Below, one piece after another: positions 41,916 through 51,639 of a stretch of DNA of 64,000 nt. Positions within the stretch are counted from its first letter, which is position 1. Every line of letters starts with the position of its first letter. This DNA is from Pedobacter arcticus A12 (GTDB taxonomy: Bacteria > Bacteroidota > Bacteroidia > Sphingobacteriales > Sphingobacteriaceae): the NCBI RefSeq assembly GCF_000302595.1, contig NZ_JH947127.1:62001-126000 (forward strand), read 5' to 3'. Under the pieces are notes generated by a model that saw only the letters and a program-made list of their open reading frames with translations, was not told the origin of the DNA and made no database searches. Made by a program: the position numbers and the translations under genes.

Positions 41916-43123
41916 TGATTGTACTTTTTTGGATTTTTCTATTTATCATTTTTTACACTTTTTTTGGCTATGGGATATTTCTTTTTGCAATTGTTAAACT
42001 AAAAAAAGCATTCAAAAAGCCATTTAAATTTTCAACGGATGTCGATTTACCGACCGTTTCTTTATTAATAGCTGCCTTTAACGAAGAAGATATTATTGAA
42101 GAAAAGATCAAAAACTGTTTAAACTTAGCTTATCCGAAAGAAAAATTACAAATTATTTTTATTACCGATGGTTCATCTGATAACACGCCAAACCTGGTTG
42201 CCAGATATTCCGAAGTAACGCTGTTGCATGAAAATATTCGGGAGGGGAAAATGGCTGCTATAAAAAGAGCGCTTCCCCTAATCAAAAATGACATAACTGT
42301 TTTCACTGATGCCAATACTTTTTTAAATACCGTAGCAATTAAAGAGTTGGTAAAACACTACCAAAACCCAAAAGTTGGTGCCGTTGCGGGCGAAAAAAGG
42401 ATTATGGTAGCCCAAAGTGCAGATGCCAGCGCTGCAGGTGAAGGCTTTTACTGGAAATACGAATCAACTTTAAAAAAATGGGATTACGAGCTGTACTCGA
42501 ATGTTGGTGCCGCTGGCGAGCTGTTCAGTATTAGAACAGCGCTTTATCCACCTGTAGAATCAGATACCATTGTGGATGACCACATGATTGCCATGCGTAT
42601 TGCCGAAAAAGGATATATCATTGCTTACGAACCCAATGCCTACGCCTTGGAAACCGCATCTGCAAATACAAAAGAGGAACTGAAACGAAAAATAAGAATT
42701 GCTGCGGGTGGCATACAGTCTATTTTTAGATTGAGAAAATCGGCCAATCCCTTCCATAATCCCATTCTTACTTTTCAGTACATCAGTCACCGTGTTTTAC
42801 GATGGACCATTACCCCATGGTTAATGATTTTTGTGCTGTTGTTGAATGTGGCAATCTGTATCAGCTATCCAGCGCTGGTACTTTACCAGATTATCCTTGC
42901 TTTGCAGTTTTTATTTTATCTGTCAGCAATAATAGGTGCTGTTTTAGAATCAAGATCCATCAAAATAAAAGTGCTTTTTATTCCTTTTTATTTCTGTATG
43001 ATGAATTATGCTACCATTGCCGGAACAATTAGATATTTTAAAGGGACACAATCTGCAGCTTGGGAAAAGTCTAAGAGAGCCTCACCCCAACCCTCTCCGA
43101 AGGAGAGGGAGCGTCTGACATGA
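41915..43123 (+). CDS. Membrane glycosyltransferase family 2 (IcaA/cellulose-synthase-like topology)
   Basis: 402 residues: an N-terminal membrane helix (residues 2-25), a cytoplasmic GT-A domain (TVSLLIAAFNEEDIIEEKI, IIFITDGSSDNTPNLV, VFTDANTF, ESDTIVDDHMIAMRIAEKGY; IAAGGIQSIFRLR is the QxxRW-like site), then three or four C-terminal helices (MIFVLLLNVAICISYPALVLY, LALQFLFYLSAIIGAVLE). This is the plan of processive exopolysaccharide synthases. The last ~15 residues (ASPQPSPKERERLT) are encoded by a CTCACCCC-type repeat, so the native C-terminus was probably lost or extended by repeat insertion. Translationally coupled to the preceding GT2. Confidence 0.9.
   Translation: MIVLFWIFLFIIFYTFFGYGIFLFAIVKLKKAFKKPFKFSTDVDLPTVSLLIAAFNEEDIIEEKIKNCLNLAYPKEKLQIIFITDGSSDNTPNLVARYSEVTLLHENIREGKMAAIKRALPLIKNDITVFTDANTFLNTVAIKELVKHYQNPKVGAVAGEKRIMVAQSADASAAGEGFYWKYESTLKKWDYELYSNVGAAGELFSIRTALYPPVESDTIVDDHMIAMRIAEKGYIIAYEPNAYALETASANTKEELKRKIRIAAGGIQSIFRLRKSANPFHNPILTFQYISHRVLRWTITPWLMIFVLLLNVAICISYPALVLYQIILALQFLFYLSAIIGAVLESRSIKIKVLFIPFYFCMMNYATIAGTIRYFKGTQSAAWEKSKRASPQPSPKERERLT
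43078..43110 (+). repeat. CTCACCCC-type hairpin repeat encoding a protein tail
   Basis: CCTCACCCCAA then CCCTCTCC-GAA-GGAGAGGG (43091-43109, 8-bp stem) is a widespread intergenic repeat; here it is read in frame as SPQPSPKERE. A second hairpin (AACCGAA-CT-TTCGGTT, 43133-43148) follows the stop codon; it is followed by A's, not T's, so it is not a plus-strand terminator. Confidence 0.8.
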
Positions 43124-43170
43124 CTAATAACGAACCGAACTTTCGGTTAAAAAAAAGCCTAATGACTAAT

Positions 43171-43202
43171 ACTAACTAATAACTAACTAACTAACTAACT
43201 AA
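43171..43202. repeat. CTAA tetranucleotide microsatellite
   Basis: Five or more consecutive CTAA units (43182-43202) within a longer ACTAA-rich run (from about 43163) between the GT2 stop (43123) and the nudix stop (43206). It is intergenic, so length change would not shift a frame. Confidence 0.7.
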
Positions 43203-43205
43203 AAA

Positions 43206-43817
43206 CTAACAAACGAAATTAATTACTTCTAAAATATTGCCAAAGGTGTTGGATTTTATAATGCTGAAATCTTGTTTGGCAAACCATTTCACTTCGGTGA
43301 TTCCTTCTTCTAACTGCGGAACCAATTTCTGGTTACCTTTAGCTTGCATCGCATACCAGTGCGAAATTTTTAAAACGGGCTTACCTTTAATTTCGTAAAC
43401 GTGATAAGTTTTTATTATTTTCTCGTTCAGCTTTTTAACTTTTAGCCCGCACTCCTCTTCTACTTCCCTAACAGCAGCTTCTTTCTTCTTTTCTTTAGGT
43501 TCAAGTTTGCCTTTTGGTAAATCCCATCGGCCATTGCGGTATATAAAAAGGTATTTCCCGTCTTCATTCTTCACCAATCCACCAGCCGCTTCAATCACGC
43601 GAACCTTATCTTTGATAGTTTTAAATACCATTTTTGGGTCATTACAAACCATTACAAACAAGGAGTTGGGATTTTTCCTCAAGGCTTGATAAAACTTCTC
43701 AAAATCAAAAGACTGGGCTTCAACCAATTGATAATTGATAAGATCTTTAGGAACTTCAGAAGTGATAATTAATGACTTCTCGTTGATATAAATATTGTAT
43801 TTACTTGTTGTTGCCAA
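43206..43817 (-). CDS. NUDIX hydrolase with an N-terminal extension
   Basis: 203 residues. The nudix box is complete: G-x5-E-x7-REVEEECGL (GKLEPKEKKKEAAVREVEEECGL, near residue 103), preceded by GGLVKNEDGKYLFIYRNGRWDLPKG. The first ~75 residues are an uncharacterised extension (IYINEKSLIITSEVPKD...) not part of the nudix fold. Substrate unknown; nudix enzymes hydrolyse nucleoside diphosphates linked to other groups. TAGTTTTG at 43850-43857 on the minus strand is a likely -7 box 33 bp upstream. Confidence 0.88.
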   Translation of the reverse strand: MATTSKYNIYINEKSLIITSEVPKDLINYQLVEAQSFDFEKFYQALRKNPNSLFVMVCNDPKMVFKTIKDKVRVIEAAGGLVKNEDGKYLFIYRNGRWDLPKGKLEPKEKKKEAAVREVEEECGLKVKKLNEKIIKTYHVYEIKGKPVLKISHWYAMQAKGNQKLVPQLEEGITEVKWFAKQDFSIIKSNTFGNILEVINFVC

Positions 43818-43918
43818 TGCTTTTATTTTAATAATCTGCGTTTTTTAAACAAAACTACGTTTTTATAAGCTAATTATTCGTCGGTTAAAGTTTTTGGCGA
43901 GTGCATTTAAACTAAGCT

Positions 43919-46900
43919 CTACTTACCAAAAGACAAAAATTTTCCGGCGCTATTGCTTCTGTATTCGGGAGCATACATACTTTCTATTGTACTTATTCCT
44001 GTACTAAATTTTCCGCTCTGCGCTACCCTTAATTCATACTCAAACACATAATTCCCCTTTCTTAAATAATTGATAAAGAAGTTGGTAGAAACATCTTTGC
44101 TCACCTGATAATAAAACAAACCATCCTGAGCATTATACCTCGATATCTGTTGTGTAGGCTCGGTAGCGGAAGGACGCATGTCTTTTAATAACACATACTC
44201 GTAATCTCGATCGCTTTTTAAAGTAACAATCACTTTTATTAGATCACCAATTTTAGCCAGATAATTTGCGTCAATCTCCATATAGGTACTATTCTGTTGA
44301 TTTTTCAGATAGTATTTACGAATCAGCTTTAAGCCATTTGCTCCCGGCTTTACCTTATCCTGATTTTCGGTGTATTGCCAGTACATTGCACCGAACGCTG
44401 TTTGTGGTGCATTGGTAATTTCTACTTTTCCAAAATCCGGACGGATATCATCTTTGAGCCAATTGGTTTTGATATAACCTGTCTGATCCTCGGCTTTTAA
44501 AGCTGGTTTAAGTTCAAAAACACTTTTGCCACCTAATTTTATTTCGGGAATACGGTTATTTTCTAAAACGTTTGACTGTTTTAACAAAGCGTAACAAGCC
44601 AATGTAGTAGCTTTACTTGTTCCCCAATTATTGGTTTGCTTTTGACGCAACAGCCATAATTTAAGTTCGGGCAAAAGCGTTGAAGTTGGTTCGGTTTCCT
44701 CCAGCATCTCTATCACCAAAGCATGTGTTTCAATAGGTAACTGGTACCAAAAGCAGCCCCAGTTTACGCTTGGCCAATAAGCGCCCATATCTTTGGTTTT
44801 AATTGCTCGGTCTTTTATTGAGCTACTGATAGTTTTGGAAAGCTCTTTTTCGCCTAATCGTGATAAAGTAAACGCGGCTAAAGTTTGCTGATATAAACTA
44901 AAACTTAGCCAGTGTGCTTTTATATCTTTAACGTAAGCCTGCCATTTAACATTTAAATCCGTGGGAACTGTTTTTTCAAAATAGCTGATTGCATACCAGG
45001 CATGTGCATCTAAATAAACATTATCCTTGCCTTCTATTTTACTTTTCACATAAACCAAAAGCTTCTGCGTAACTTCTTCTTGAGTTTTATCTGTTGTTAG
45101 CGCTCCGAAACCTTTTAATTGGCCCAAACCAGCCAAAATATATTGGGAAATAAATTGGTCTTCATAAGTACCGCTCATCCATGGAAAAGCGCCGTTTGCC
45201 AACTGTAACTGTTTTAGCTTGTTGCTGTAAATAGATTGCTGTTTTTGTATCGAATCCATCTGGAAAAACAATGCAAGCTTTCGTTGCTGTTCTTTCTCGC
45301 TTGCTGCATTTTTTAACCAAGGGCTTTCCTGCAATAAGATTGATTTCAGCTCGGGATTTTTAGCTAACTGGGTTATGCTGGCATTGTTGCTACTATCTTT
45401 AAATTTGGCGAAATAGTTTTTTATTCCCGGATTTTTATCCAAAATGCGGGTTGCAATCGCATTTGCATACAAAGCGCTAAAAATTGGTTCCGAACCTTCG
45501 TATCTAGGTTCTGCCAAGTAAGGAATTGCTTCCGCTACCAACCAATTGGGGTTTGCGGTCCATTCAAAAGTGAGGCTTTTGTGCTGTAACGTTTTACTGT
45601 TATTTTTCACAAAATCCTCGAAAATAAAAGTTTTACTTTCCCCTTCTTTAACCAGCATACTCATGCTTTGGGTAAGCAAAATACTGTTTGATAAAACTGG
45701 AGCACTATTTTGTTCACCATCTGAAAATTTCCCAGCATCTACAATAAATCGATAGCCTATTGCTTCCACTCCCTCTGGTATCGCCAAACTAAGCTCTGCC
45801 ATAGCATTACTGTTTGGGCTAATGTTAAACTGGTTTTCCGGGCTGTTAATCAAAACATTTAAAACCTTATTATTTAACAGGTTATAAAACTCAACTCTTA
45901 AATTAGCTTTTAAACTATCTATTGTAAGATTGATGACCCTCAATTTAACGTTTACGGTATCTCCAGTTCTAAAAAAACGAGGCATATTGCTCTGTACCAT
46001 CAAGCTTTTTTGTGCTACAAGTTGCGTATCAATAGCTATACTGTTCAGTTCTTTATCGTAAGCGAAAGCTTTAAAGTGCCATTTTGTTAAGGCATCTGGT
46101 AAGGTAAAAGGCATTGTAAAAACACCACGCTCGTCAGCTTTTAATTGTGGGATAAAAAGTGCCGTTTCGGCAAAATTTGTCCGCATGGTTTTACCTACTA
46201 AATCATCAGCGCTGGTAAAAATCTGATTAACTGCTTCGGCCTGTACACCAGCAACAGCACCTGTTAGGTCGCTTCTCTTTTGAGTTCCGTAACCTACTAC
46301 TACAACTTCATTTAAACCATTTATGGGTCCTTCTCCTAATGACGTATTAATTTGAACGTCTCCACTGCTTAAAACATTAGTTCCTCTAATCATTATTTCC
46401 ATATTGGGGTTTCCTTTAATGGTTTTAATGCCCTTATCAACTGATCTGTTGATGGTAATTATTGGATAGTTTGTATCGCTTTTACAGGTTATTTCTACAA
46501 GTTTTTGATCTGCATACTCAATGGAAATCTTGCTATTTTCTGGAACTTTGATCTTAAAATAACCGAAAGAGTTACTTACCGTACTGATATTTTTATCTTT
46601 TAGTCTGATAATTGCGCCAGGAACTCCTAAGCCAGTTTGATAATCAACCACTCTCCCATTATAATCAAAACCTGTTTTTACTGCCTTTGCATTTTGCAGA
46701 TATTGCACTTTAATCAAAGAATCCTGGTAGGTGTTGACGCTGATTTGCTTTACGCGATTTTTGTACTCACGGAATGCGGAATTATAATTTCCAACATAGT
46801 TATAATTACCAAAGTCGATGCTTTCATAAAATTTGGGAGAAAAGTATGGAGAAAAATATGACTCACTTCTCGTACTGCTTTGTACCGAACGATTAAAACT

Positions 46901-49900
46901 ATAGATATTCCATACACTGTTGAAGTAAGAAAACCTTGAGCCACTTTTGTTTTTAAATAAGGTTTGCCAATTTTGAGAGCTATAAACTGCATCTAAAGAC
47001 GCATCGTACATCGTCGCTACCACTTCTGCATCCGCTGGCTGACCGTTTTGTGTGGTGATGCGTAAGCTGATTTTATCTTTTTGTCCCGGCTCCAGTTTGC
47101 TTTGGAAGTTTAAAAATTGATAATTCAGCTTTTCTTGCTTTTGTTTGAGTGTAAGGCTTTGATTAAAAGTAAGAACCCTGTTTTTGTAAACCATCAAAAA
47201 AGAAATATTTAGCAAGGGTTTATCCCCTAAACCTAAGGTAATTAATCTTGGTTGCTTCCCTGTTTTAATCCATTGGCTCTGTATTTTTTTCTCTTCATCA
47301 AAAACCTCCATCAACACATAGACTTGGGGCATGTTAATGCTAAAAGTTGCTTTCTCGGTTTGTAAAATCTGCGTTCGGTCTACCGTTAGCCAATTGTTGA
47401 TTTTTTGGGCAATTGCTGGTTTATGGATATAATAAAAATCGAAAACACGACTTACAGTATCTCCATCAACAGATTTAGCTTTAATCTCTATCTGATAGTC
47501 CCCAGTTTCTAGGTTGCTTATTTTATCGAATTTCAGCGTAAAAGCAGAAGAATCACCATTCATTGTAAGCGACTCAATCCTAATCGAGTTTGATGATTTT
47601 TCGGTATCTCCAATTGGCGCTACATCTGGAAAATGTTTTTGGTAATCTTTTAACGAAATAAACGAACTATCTACTTTTTTAAACAACCTAGTTTTTGAAT
47701 ACAATTTTTTAGGTTCTAATTTACTTAGCGAAGCCTCAATGTTTCCATTAACCGGATGAAAGCTCAAGTTTTTTAAGCTTATTTTAAACGGTTTAGCATC
47801 AATTTTCGTGACTTTAGAGGGGATTTCTGCATAAATAAAAATATTGTTCTTCTTTACACGAGTGTGAGCACTTTTAATCTGTGTTTCTCCATTTTCATCG
47901 GTCACGGTTACGGCTAAGCTATAGTTGATCAATTGCTTTTCTATCGGAACTCTAACAAAATGAGAAGCCAAAAAGCTCACTTTAAACTCTCCATTACCGT
48001 CAGTCAAAACGGTAGCTGCTTTCAAAAGTTGCTGGCCAAAGTTTGATTGTTCAAAGTTGGGAATGTAGTTTAAAGACCGATTCAAAACATACGCTACTTT
48101 TGCATTTGGCAAGGCGTAACCATTATAAGCCAGTACTTTTCCTTTAAAAGTTACACTGTCATTTAAGTTGTAGGTTTGCTTTTCTGGTATTAAACTAACT
48201 TCAAAATTTGGTCTTTTATATTCTTCTAACAATACGCTACCCGCATCGTTATCATTAACTTCAAACCTTATTCTACCGTTTAAAACTTGTTGCGGAATAA
48301 CAAAACTCCCCTCAAAACTTCCAAACTCGTTGGTGATGGATTTCATGTCGGCTAATTTGGTTCCGTCCTGAGATTTGGCATGAAACTCCACCACAGAATT
48401 GCTTGCAAGCTTTGCTTTTTCCGCTCTTTTATCAAAACAGATCCCTTTAAAATAAACGGTTTGCCCGGGGCGGTAAATAGCCCTATCTGTGTAAACTACA
48501 GAACTGTTTTTGTCTGCTACCAACTGTGTTTTATAATTCCTTTTGTTAAACGATATTCTTTCCTGGTTTAGGGTGTCTTTTTTATAGATGATCTTTAGGT
48601 CCAGATAATCGTATCTATCTACTACTTTTGGAGTTATTACGAATAAACCATCATTCACTTCCGCAACAGCATTCACAACTTTTTCCATCTTTTTTGTAAG
48701 CCTACTATACCCCAAAGCAGCGATTTCCGCATTTTTAATAGGCTTTCCAGATTGTCTTTCCTGAACGATGAAGGTATTTTTGTTGTATTTATTTTGCGTA
48801 GAACTAATAATGGAAATATTGCTAACCTTTAGATAGGTTGTGCTGTGTTTTTCTTGAGACGAACTGTATTCATTCAGTATATAATAATCACCCGTTGGCA
48901 GTGCATCCAGTTTAAACTCGTAGATATGGTTCTGGTAATCTGTAAATTCTGATAGGTTTAAAGTATCAATCCTATAAACCTGTTTGTTTCTTAATTTAAT
49001 AAATACACTATCTGCATGCTGGGTTACGAAATTAAAATTATTAGTCTTTAATGCGCCAATTTCGTTATCATTTATTTTATAGATTTCTAAAACCAGCTTT
49101 TTTGCATTCTTATGATTCACTAATCCTAAAACAGCCTGATCTGGCGTATTTATCTCTTCAAAGGTTAAGTCCGCTTTTACCTCCTCAATGGCTTTTATAC
49201 CATTTTTTGCAATTATCGTATAAGCTGAATCTAATGTCAGCTCTTTTAATTGCTGGTAATAATCAAATGCCTTAATTTTCTCGGCCTTATTGTAATAATA
49301 CTGCGCAAGCTTTGCCGTAGCTTCAGATGCAATACCATTTAACTTTGTTTGCCCAGCTAATTCTCCCAACCTTTTTATATACAAACTGTCTTTATTATAG
49401 ATATTGGTGTTTTTATAAATAAAATCCAGCTTTCTCAGTTCCAAATCTGCTACCGCTTCTTCGTTATGATTTGCTAAATGAAAAGCAGTAGCTTGCTGAA
49501 TCAGCTTTAAACCTTTTAAATAGTTGTGGTTTGCCTGTTCGTCGGTCAAATTAATTTGTATAAACCCAATAGTTGGTTTAAATAAATCTGGATTAAAAAG
49601 CAAAAACAGCGGTTTGGGTTGATTGATAGTCGCATTATAGCTTAAATAATAATCTAAAGCTCTGTTAAGCAACAAGTCGTAAAGCGTTGGCCGATATTTT
49701 CTGGTGGTTTGGTCACCAATTAAAACAGCATCGTAATTACCTATTGGAATGCGCTGTAATTCTTTAAGATTATTTAATGAAGCTTGATATAAATAGCCTG
49801 TCTCTTCTAATAGTTTGATAGTTCCCCAAAAAGTAAAATCTGTGTTTTGGATAGCTAAATCACTTCGTTGACTTATTTTATACCGATTTTGATTGTAGTA

Positions 49901-50242
49901 TTTATTATAAATCTCGGCTTCAAAAGATTGTAAAATATTTCTTGTTGGGAATGCTGCAACTTTAATCTCTTGGTTTAAACTGCTGATGATTTTTGCAATG
50001 GCATCTTCCTGCAAATAGCTGATGAACTTAATCTTATAAACGGTACACTTCAGAAATAAGGTTTCATTGGCTTCCTTTTTAGCCAAAGCTTGTAGCTTTT
50101 CCACTTTCGCTAAGGCCGCCTGTGGTTGACCGATACTTTCTAAAGAATCTATGCTATAAAAAACATCGTTAAAGTTAGTTTGTGCAAAAACCGGCTTTGA
50201 AGCACAGTAAAAAAAGAATAGTAAGATATATAGCTTTTTCAT
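43919..50242 (-). CDS. Giant alpha-2-macroglobulin-family protein without thioester
   Basis: 2107 residues with a signal peptide ending near PVFAQ (21). An N-terminal ~550-residue region without clear family is followed by MG2-type beta domains (VYTDRAIYRPGQTVYFKG near residue 580; FEVSLIPEKQTYNLNDSVTFKGKV; YALPNAKVAYVL). Near residue 1190 a carboxypeptidase-regulatory-like segment begins (GRVVDYQTGLGVPGAIIRLKDKN), ending with NEVVVVGYGTQKRSDLTGAV (near 1310), a SusC plug signature. An MG7-like part (TALFIPQLKADERGVFTMPFTLP) and the alpha/alpha-toroid region (1560-1850) follow, with YEGSEPIF (about 1580) where other members have the thioester C-x-E-Q. In bacteria such proteins are thought to trap proteases (family knowledge); here trapping by thioester is impossible. 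Likely periplasmic or outer-membrane; 68 bp after a secreted thioredoxin-fold gene. Confidence 0.9.
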   Translation of the reverse strand: MKKLYILLFFFYCASKPVFAQTNFNDVFYSIDSLESIGQPQAALAKVEKLQALAKKEANETLFLKCTVYKIKFISYLQEDAIAKIISSLNQEIKVAAFPTRNILQSFEAEIYNKYYNQNRYKISQRSDLAIQNTDFTFWGTIKLLEETGYLYQASLNNLKELQRIPIGNYDAVLIGDQTTRKYRPTLYDLLLNRALDYYLSYNATINQPKPLFLLFNPDLFKPTIGFIQINLTDEQANHNYLKGLKLIQQATAFHLANHNEEAVADLELRKLDFIYKNTNIYNKDSLYIKRLGELAGQTKLNGIASEATAKLAQYYYNKAEKIKAFDYYQQLKELTLDSAYTIIAKNGIKAIEEVKADLTFEEINTPDQAVLGLVNHKNAKKLVLEIYKINDNEIGALKTNNFNFVTQHADSVFIKLRNKQVYRIDTLNLSEFTDYQNHIYEFKLDALPTGDYYILNEYSSSQEKHSTTYLKVSNISIISSTQNKYNKNTFIVQERQSGKPIKNAEIAALGYSRLTKKMEKVVNAVAEVNDGLFVITPKVVDRYDYLDLKIIYKKDTLNQERISFNKRNYKTQLVADKNSSVVYTDRAIYRPGQTVYFKGICFDKRAEKAKLASNSVVEFHAKSQDGTKLADMKSITNEFGSFEGSFVIPQQVLNGRIRFEVNDNDAGSVLLEEYKRPNFEVSLIPEKQTYNLNDSVTFKGKVLAYNGYALPNAKVAYVLNRSLNYIPNFEQSNFGQQLLKAATVLTDGNGEFKVSFLASHFVRVPIEKQLINYSLAVTVTDENGETQIKSAHTRVKKNNIFIYAEIPSKVTKIDAKPFKISLKNLSFHPVNGNIEASLSKLEPKKLYSKTRLFKKVDSSFISLKDYQKHFPDVAPIGDTEKSSNSIRIESLTMNGDSSAFTLKFDKISNLETGDYQIEIKAKSVDGDTVSRVFDFYYIHKPAIAQKINNWLTVDRTQILQTEKATFSINMPQVYVLMEVFDEEKKIQSQWIKTGKQPRLITLGLGDKPLLNISFLMVYKNRVLTFNQSLTLKQKQEKLNYQFLNFQSKLEPGQKDKISLRITTQNGQPADAEVVATMYDASLDAVYSSQNWQTLFKNKSGSRFSYFNSVWNIYSFNRSVQSSTRSESYFSPYFSPKFYESIDFGNYNYVGNYNSAFREYKNRVKQISVNTYQDSLIKVQYLQNAKAVKTGFDYNGRVVDYQTGLGVPGAIIRLKDKNISTVSNSFGYFKIKVPENSKISIEYADQKLVEITCKSDTNYPIITINRSVDKGIKTIKGNPNMEIMIRGTNVLSSGDVQINTSLGEGPINGLNEVVVVGYGTQKRSDLTGAVAGVQAEAVNQIFTSADDLVGKTMRTNFAETALFIPQLKADERGVFTMPFTLPDALTKWHFKAFAYDKELNSIAIDTQLVAQKSLMVQSNMPRFFRTGDTVNVKLRVINLTIDSLKANLRVEFYNLLNNKVLNVLINSPENQFNISPNSNAMAELSLAIPEGVEAIGYRFIVDAGKFSDGEQNSAPVLSNSILLTQSMSMLVKEGESKTFIFEDFVKNNSKTLQHKSLTFEWTANPNWLVAEAIPYLAEPRYEGSEPIFSALYANAIATRILDKNPGIKNYFAKFKDSSNNASITQLAKNPELKSILLQESPWLKNAASEKEQQRKLALFFQMDSIQKQQSIYSNKLKQLQLANGAFPWMSGTYEDQFISQYILAGLGQLKGFGALTTDKTQEEVTQKLLVYVKSKIEGKDNVYLDAHAWYAISYFEKTVPTDLNVKWQAYVKDIKAHWLSFSLYQQTLAAFTLSRLGEKELSKTISSSIKDRAIKTKDMGAYWPSVNWGCFWYQLPIETHALVIEMLEETEPTSTLLPELKLWLLRQKQTNNWGTSKATTLACYALLKQSNVLENNRIPEIKLGGKSVFELKPALKAEDQTGYIKTNWLKDDIRPDFGKVEITNAPQTAFGAMYWQYTENQDKVKPGANGLKLIRKYYLKNQQNSTYMEIDANYLAKIGDLIKVIVTLKSDRDYEYVLLKDMRPSATEPTQQISRYNAQDGLFYYQVSKDVSTNFFINYLRKGNYVFEYELRVAQSGKFSTGISTIESMYAPEYRSNSAGKFLSFGK

Positions 50243-50310
50243 AGGTTCTTTTTTGGTTTTCTTTGGTCATGAAAATCTCACGACTTTAAGAGAAGATGCA
50301 TTTTTGTTGC

Positions 50311-51639
50311 TTATTCCACATTGAGGTATCGGATTTTTTCTAAATCACTCCTATACTTTGAACGTAAGGCTTCGGATATATTCGGAGTGTTGATTACTTC
50401 CCGCTGTAATTTCTCGGCTTCAGCAGAAAAGCCAGATAGGTAAAGTAGTTGCGCTAACGTTGCTTTTGCTCTGTAAAAGTGTGGCGACAATAAAAGTGTA
50501 TGCCGACAATAATTTATCCCTTTATTCAGATAGAATGGATCTCTAATATGGTATTTAACAATTTGATTTGCCCCGTAATATAGTCTATCTGGAAAATAAT
50601 CTTTACTCCCTACGGTTACGATACTGCCGTTTTTAACACCACTCTTCACCATTTCATTTTTTCTTTTTTCAGCTAATTTAGCTTCATATTTTTTAGATGA
50701 ATCTGGTGTAACCAGCAGGTATTTATCATAGTACTTGCATAAATAAATCAAGAAGTTTGAGGTATCTTTTGTGCTTCTGTAATAGTTCATCATCACCCAT
50801 GGGCTGTATATTTCCTTATCATAATCGTTTTTATTATACCTGTACTGATAGGATCTGGCCACGTTTTGGATCATTTTTAAATTTCTTGTTTCTGTAGCGT
50901 AGGCGATGGAATTTGTTAATGCCCTTTTATCAAACCGAGGGGAATAATTAGAGTATTCTTTCTTATAAATAGCATTATATAACTCTTTATGGGTAACCGC
51001 CTTCTTACTTGCTAAGCCACTGTAAAATGGTCCTGCCCGCATAATCAAAAGTAATATTTCTGAATTTTCAGTATCTGCTTCATCCATTTCAGTAGCAAAT
51101 TTTTCTATCAATTCGCCGTTATCGTATTGCTTCAATTGTAATTTTAGCCCGATAAAATCTTTTAATTCTTTTTTTGTGATTGTATTTTGCGCTAATTTGT
51201 CCTTATAAAATTTCAGATGACTCAATTTTTTGGCTTTTTCCAAAGCACTGTCCCTCATTAATTCAAAGTCTTTCACCAGTTTATTCACACCGAAACTGCT
51301 GTGTAGCAAATTACTATCGGCATCAAAAATATAGTAAGCAGGCAGTATTTTAGGCAATTGCTTTTTAAATAAAAAGCTGGTTAAGCTATCGCCAATAGAA
51401 ATACGGAAACATCTGAAATTTTGGCTCAAAAACGTGGCAGTTTCTTTATTTGTAAGCGAAGAATAGCTTCTAATTTTTTTGACCTTAACCTTATTATAAT
51501 CAGATAACTGAAGTTCAATAAAAACAAGTTTTTTGCTGTTCTTTAATTTTAAAAAATCAACAGTTCCTGATGTGTCAATTTGCGCAAATGCCGAAAAGCA
51601 TAAAAAACAAACAACAACAAGCAGGTAGTGTTTTTTCAT
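50311..51639 (-). CDS. Secreted thioredoxin-fold-like protein lacking active-site cysteines
   Basis: 442 residues with a signal peptide (MKKHYLLVVVCFLCFSAFAQ, cleavage at 20). Residues 30-125 have a thioredoxin-like strand order (KKLVFIELQLSDYN.....SYSSLTNKETATFLSQNFRCFRISI ... LPAYYIFDADSNLLHSSFG, with the cis-proline in LPAYYIF), but no CxxC is present. The C-terminal two thirds is helical, with repeated hairpins of TPR character (AKATLAQLLYLSGFSAEAEKLQ). It sits upstream of the A2M-like gene on the same strand. No oxidoreductase role is expected; a scaffold role is a guess. Confidence 0.75.
   Translation of the reverse strand: MKKHYLLVVVCFLCFSAFAQIDTSGTVDFLKLKNSKKLVFIELQLSDYNKVKVKKIRSYSSLTNKETATFLSQNFRCFRISIGDSLTSFLFKKQLPKILPAYYIFDADSNLLHSSFGVNKLVKDFELMRDSALEKAKKLSHLKFYKDKLAQNTITKKELKDFIGLKLQLKQYDNGELIEKFATEMDEADTENSEILLLIMRAGPFYSGLASKKAVTHKELYNAIYKKEYSNYSPRFDKRALTNSIAYATETRNLKMIQNVARSYQYRYNKNDYDKEIYSPWVMMNYYRSTKDTSNFLIYLCKYYDKYLLVTPDSSKKYEAKLAEKRKNEMVKSGVKNGSIVTVGSKDYFPDRLYYGANQIVKYHIRDPFYLNKGINYCRHTLLLSPHFYRAKATLAQLLYLSGFSAEAEKLQREVINTPNISEALRSKYRSDLEKIRYLNVE

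Noticed and set aside
43133-43148. Hairpin AACCGAA-CT-TTCGGTT as a terminator for the GT2 gene
   Set aside because: The stem is followed by A's on the plus strand, and on the minus strand the T run precedes the stem, so it is not a Rho-independent terminator.
43163-43202. Tandem CTAA units as a possible CRISPR array
   Set aside because: Unit is only 4 bp, with no spacers and no cas gene in the window.
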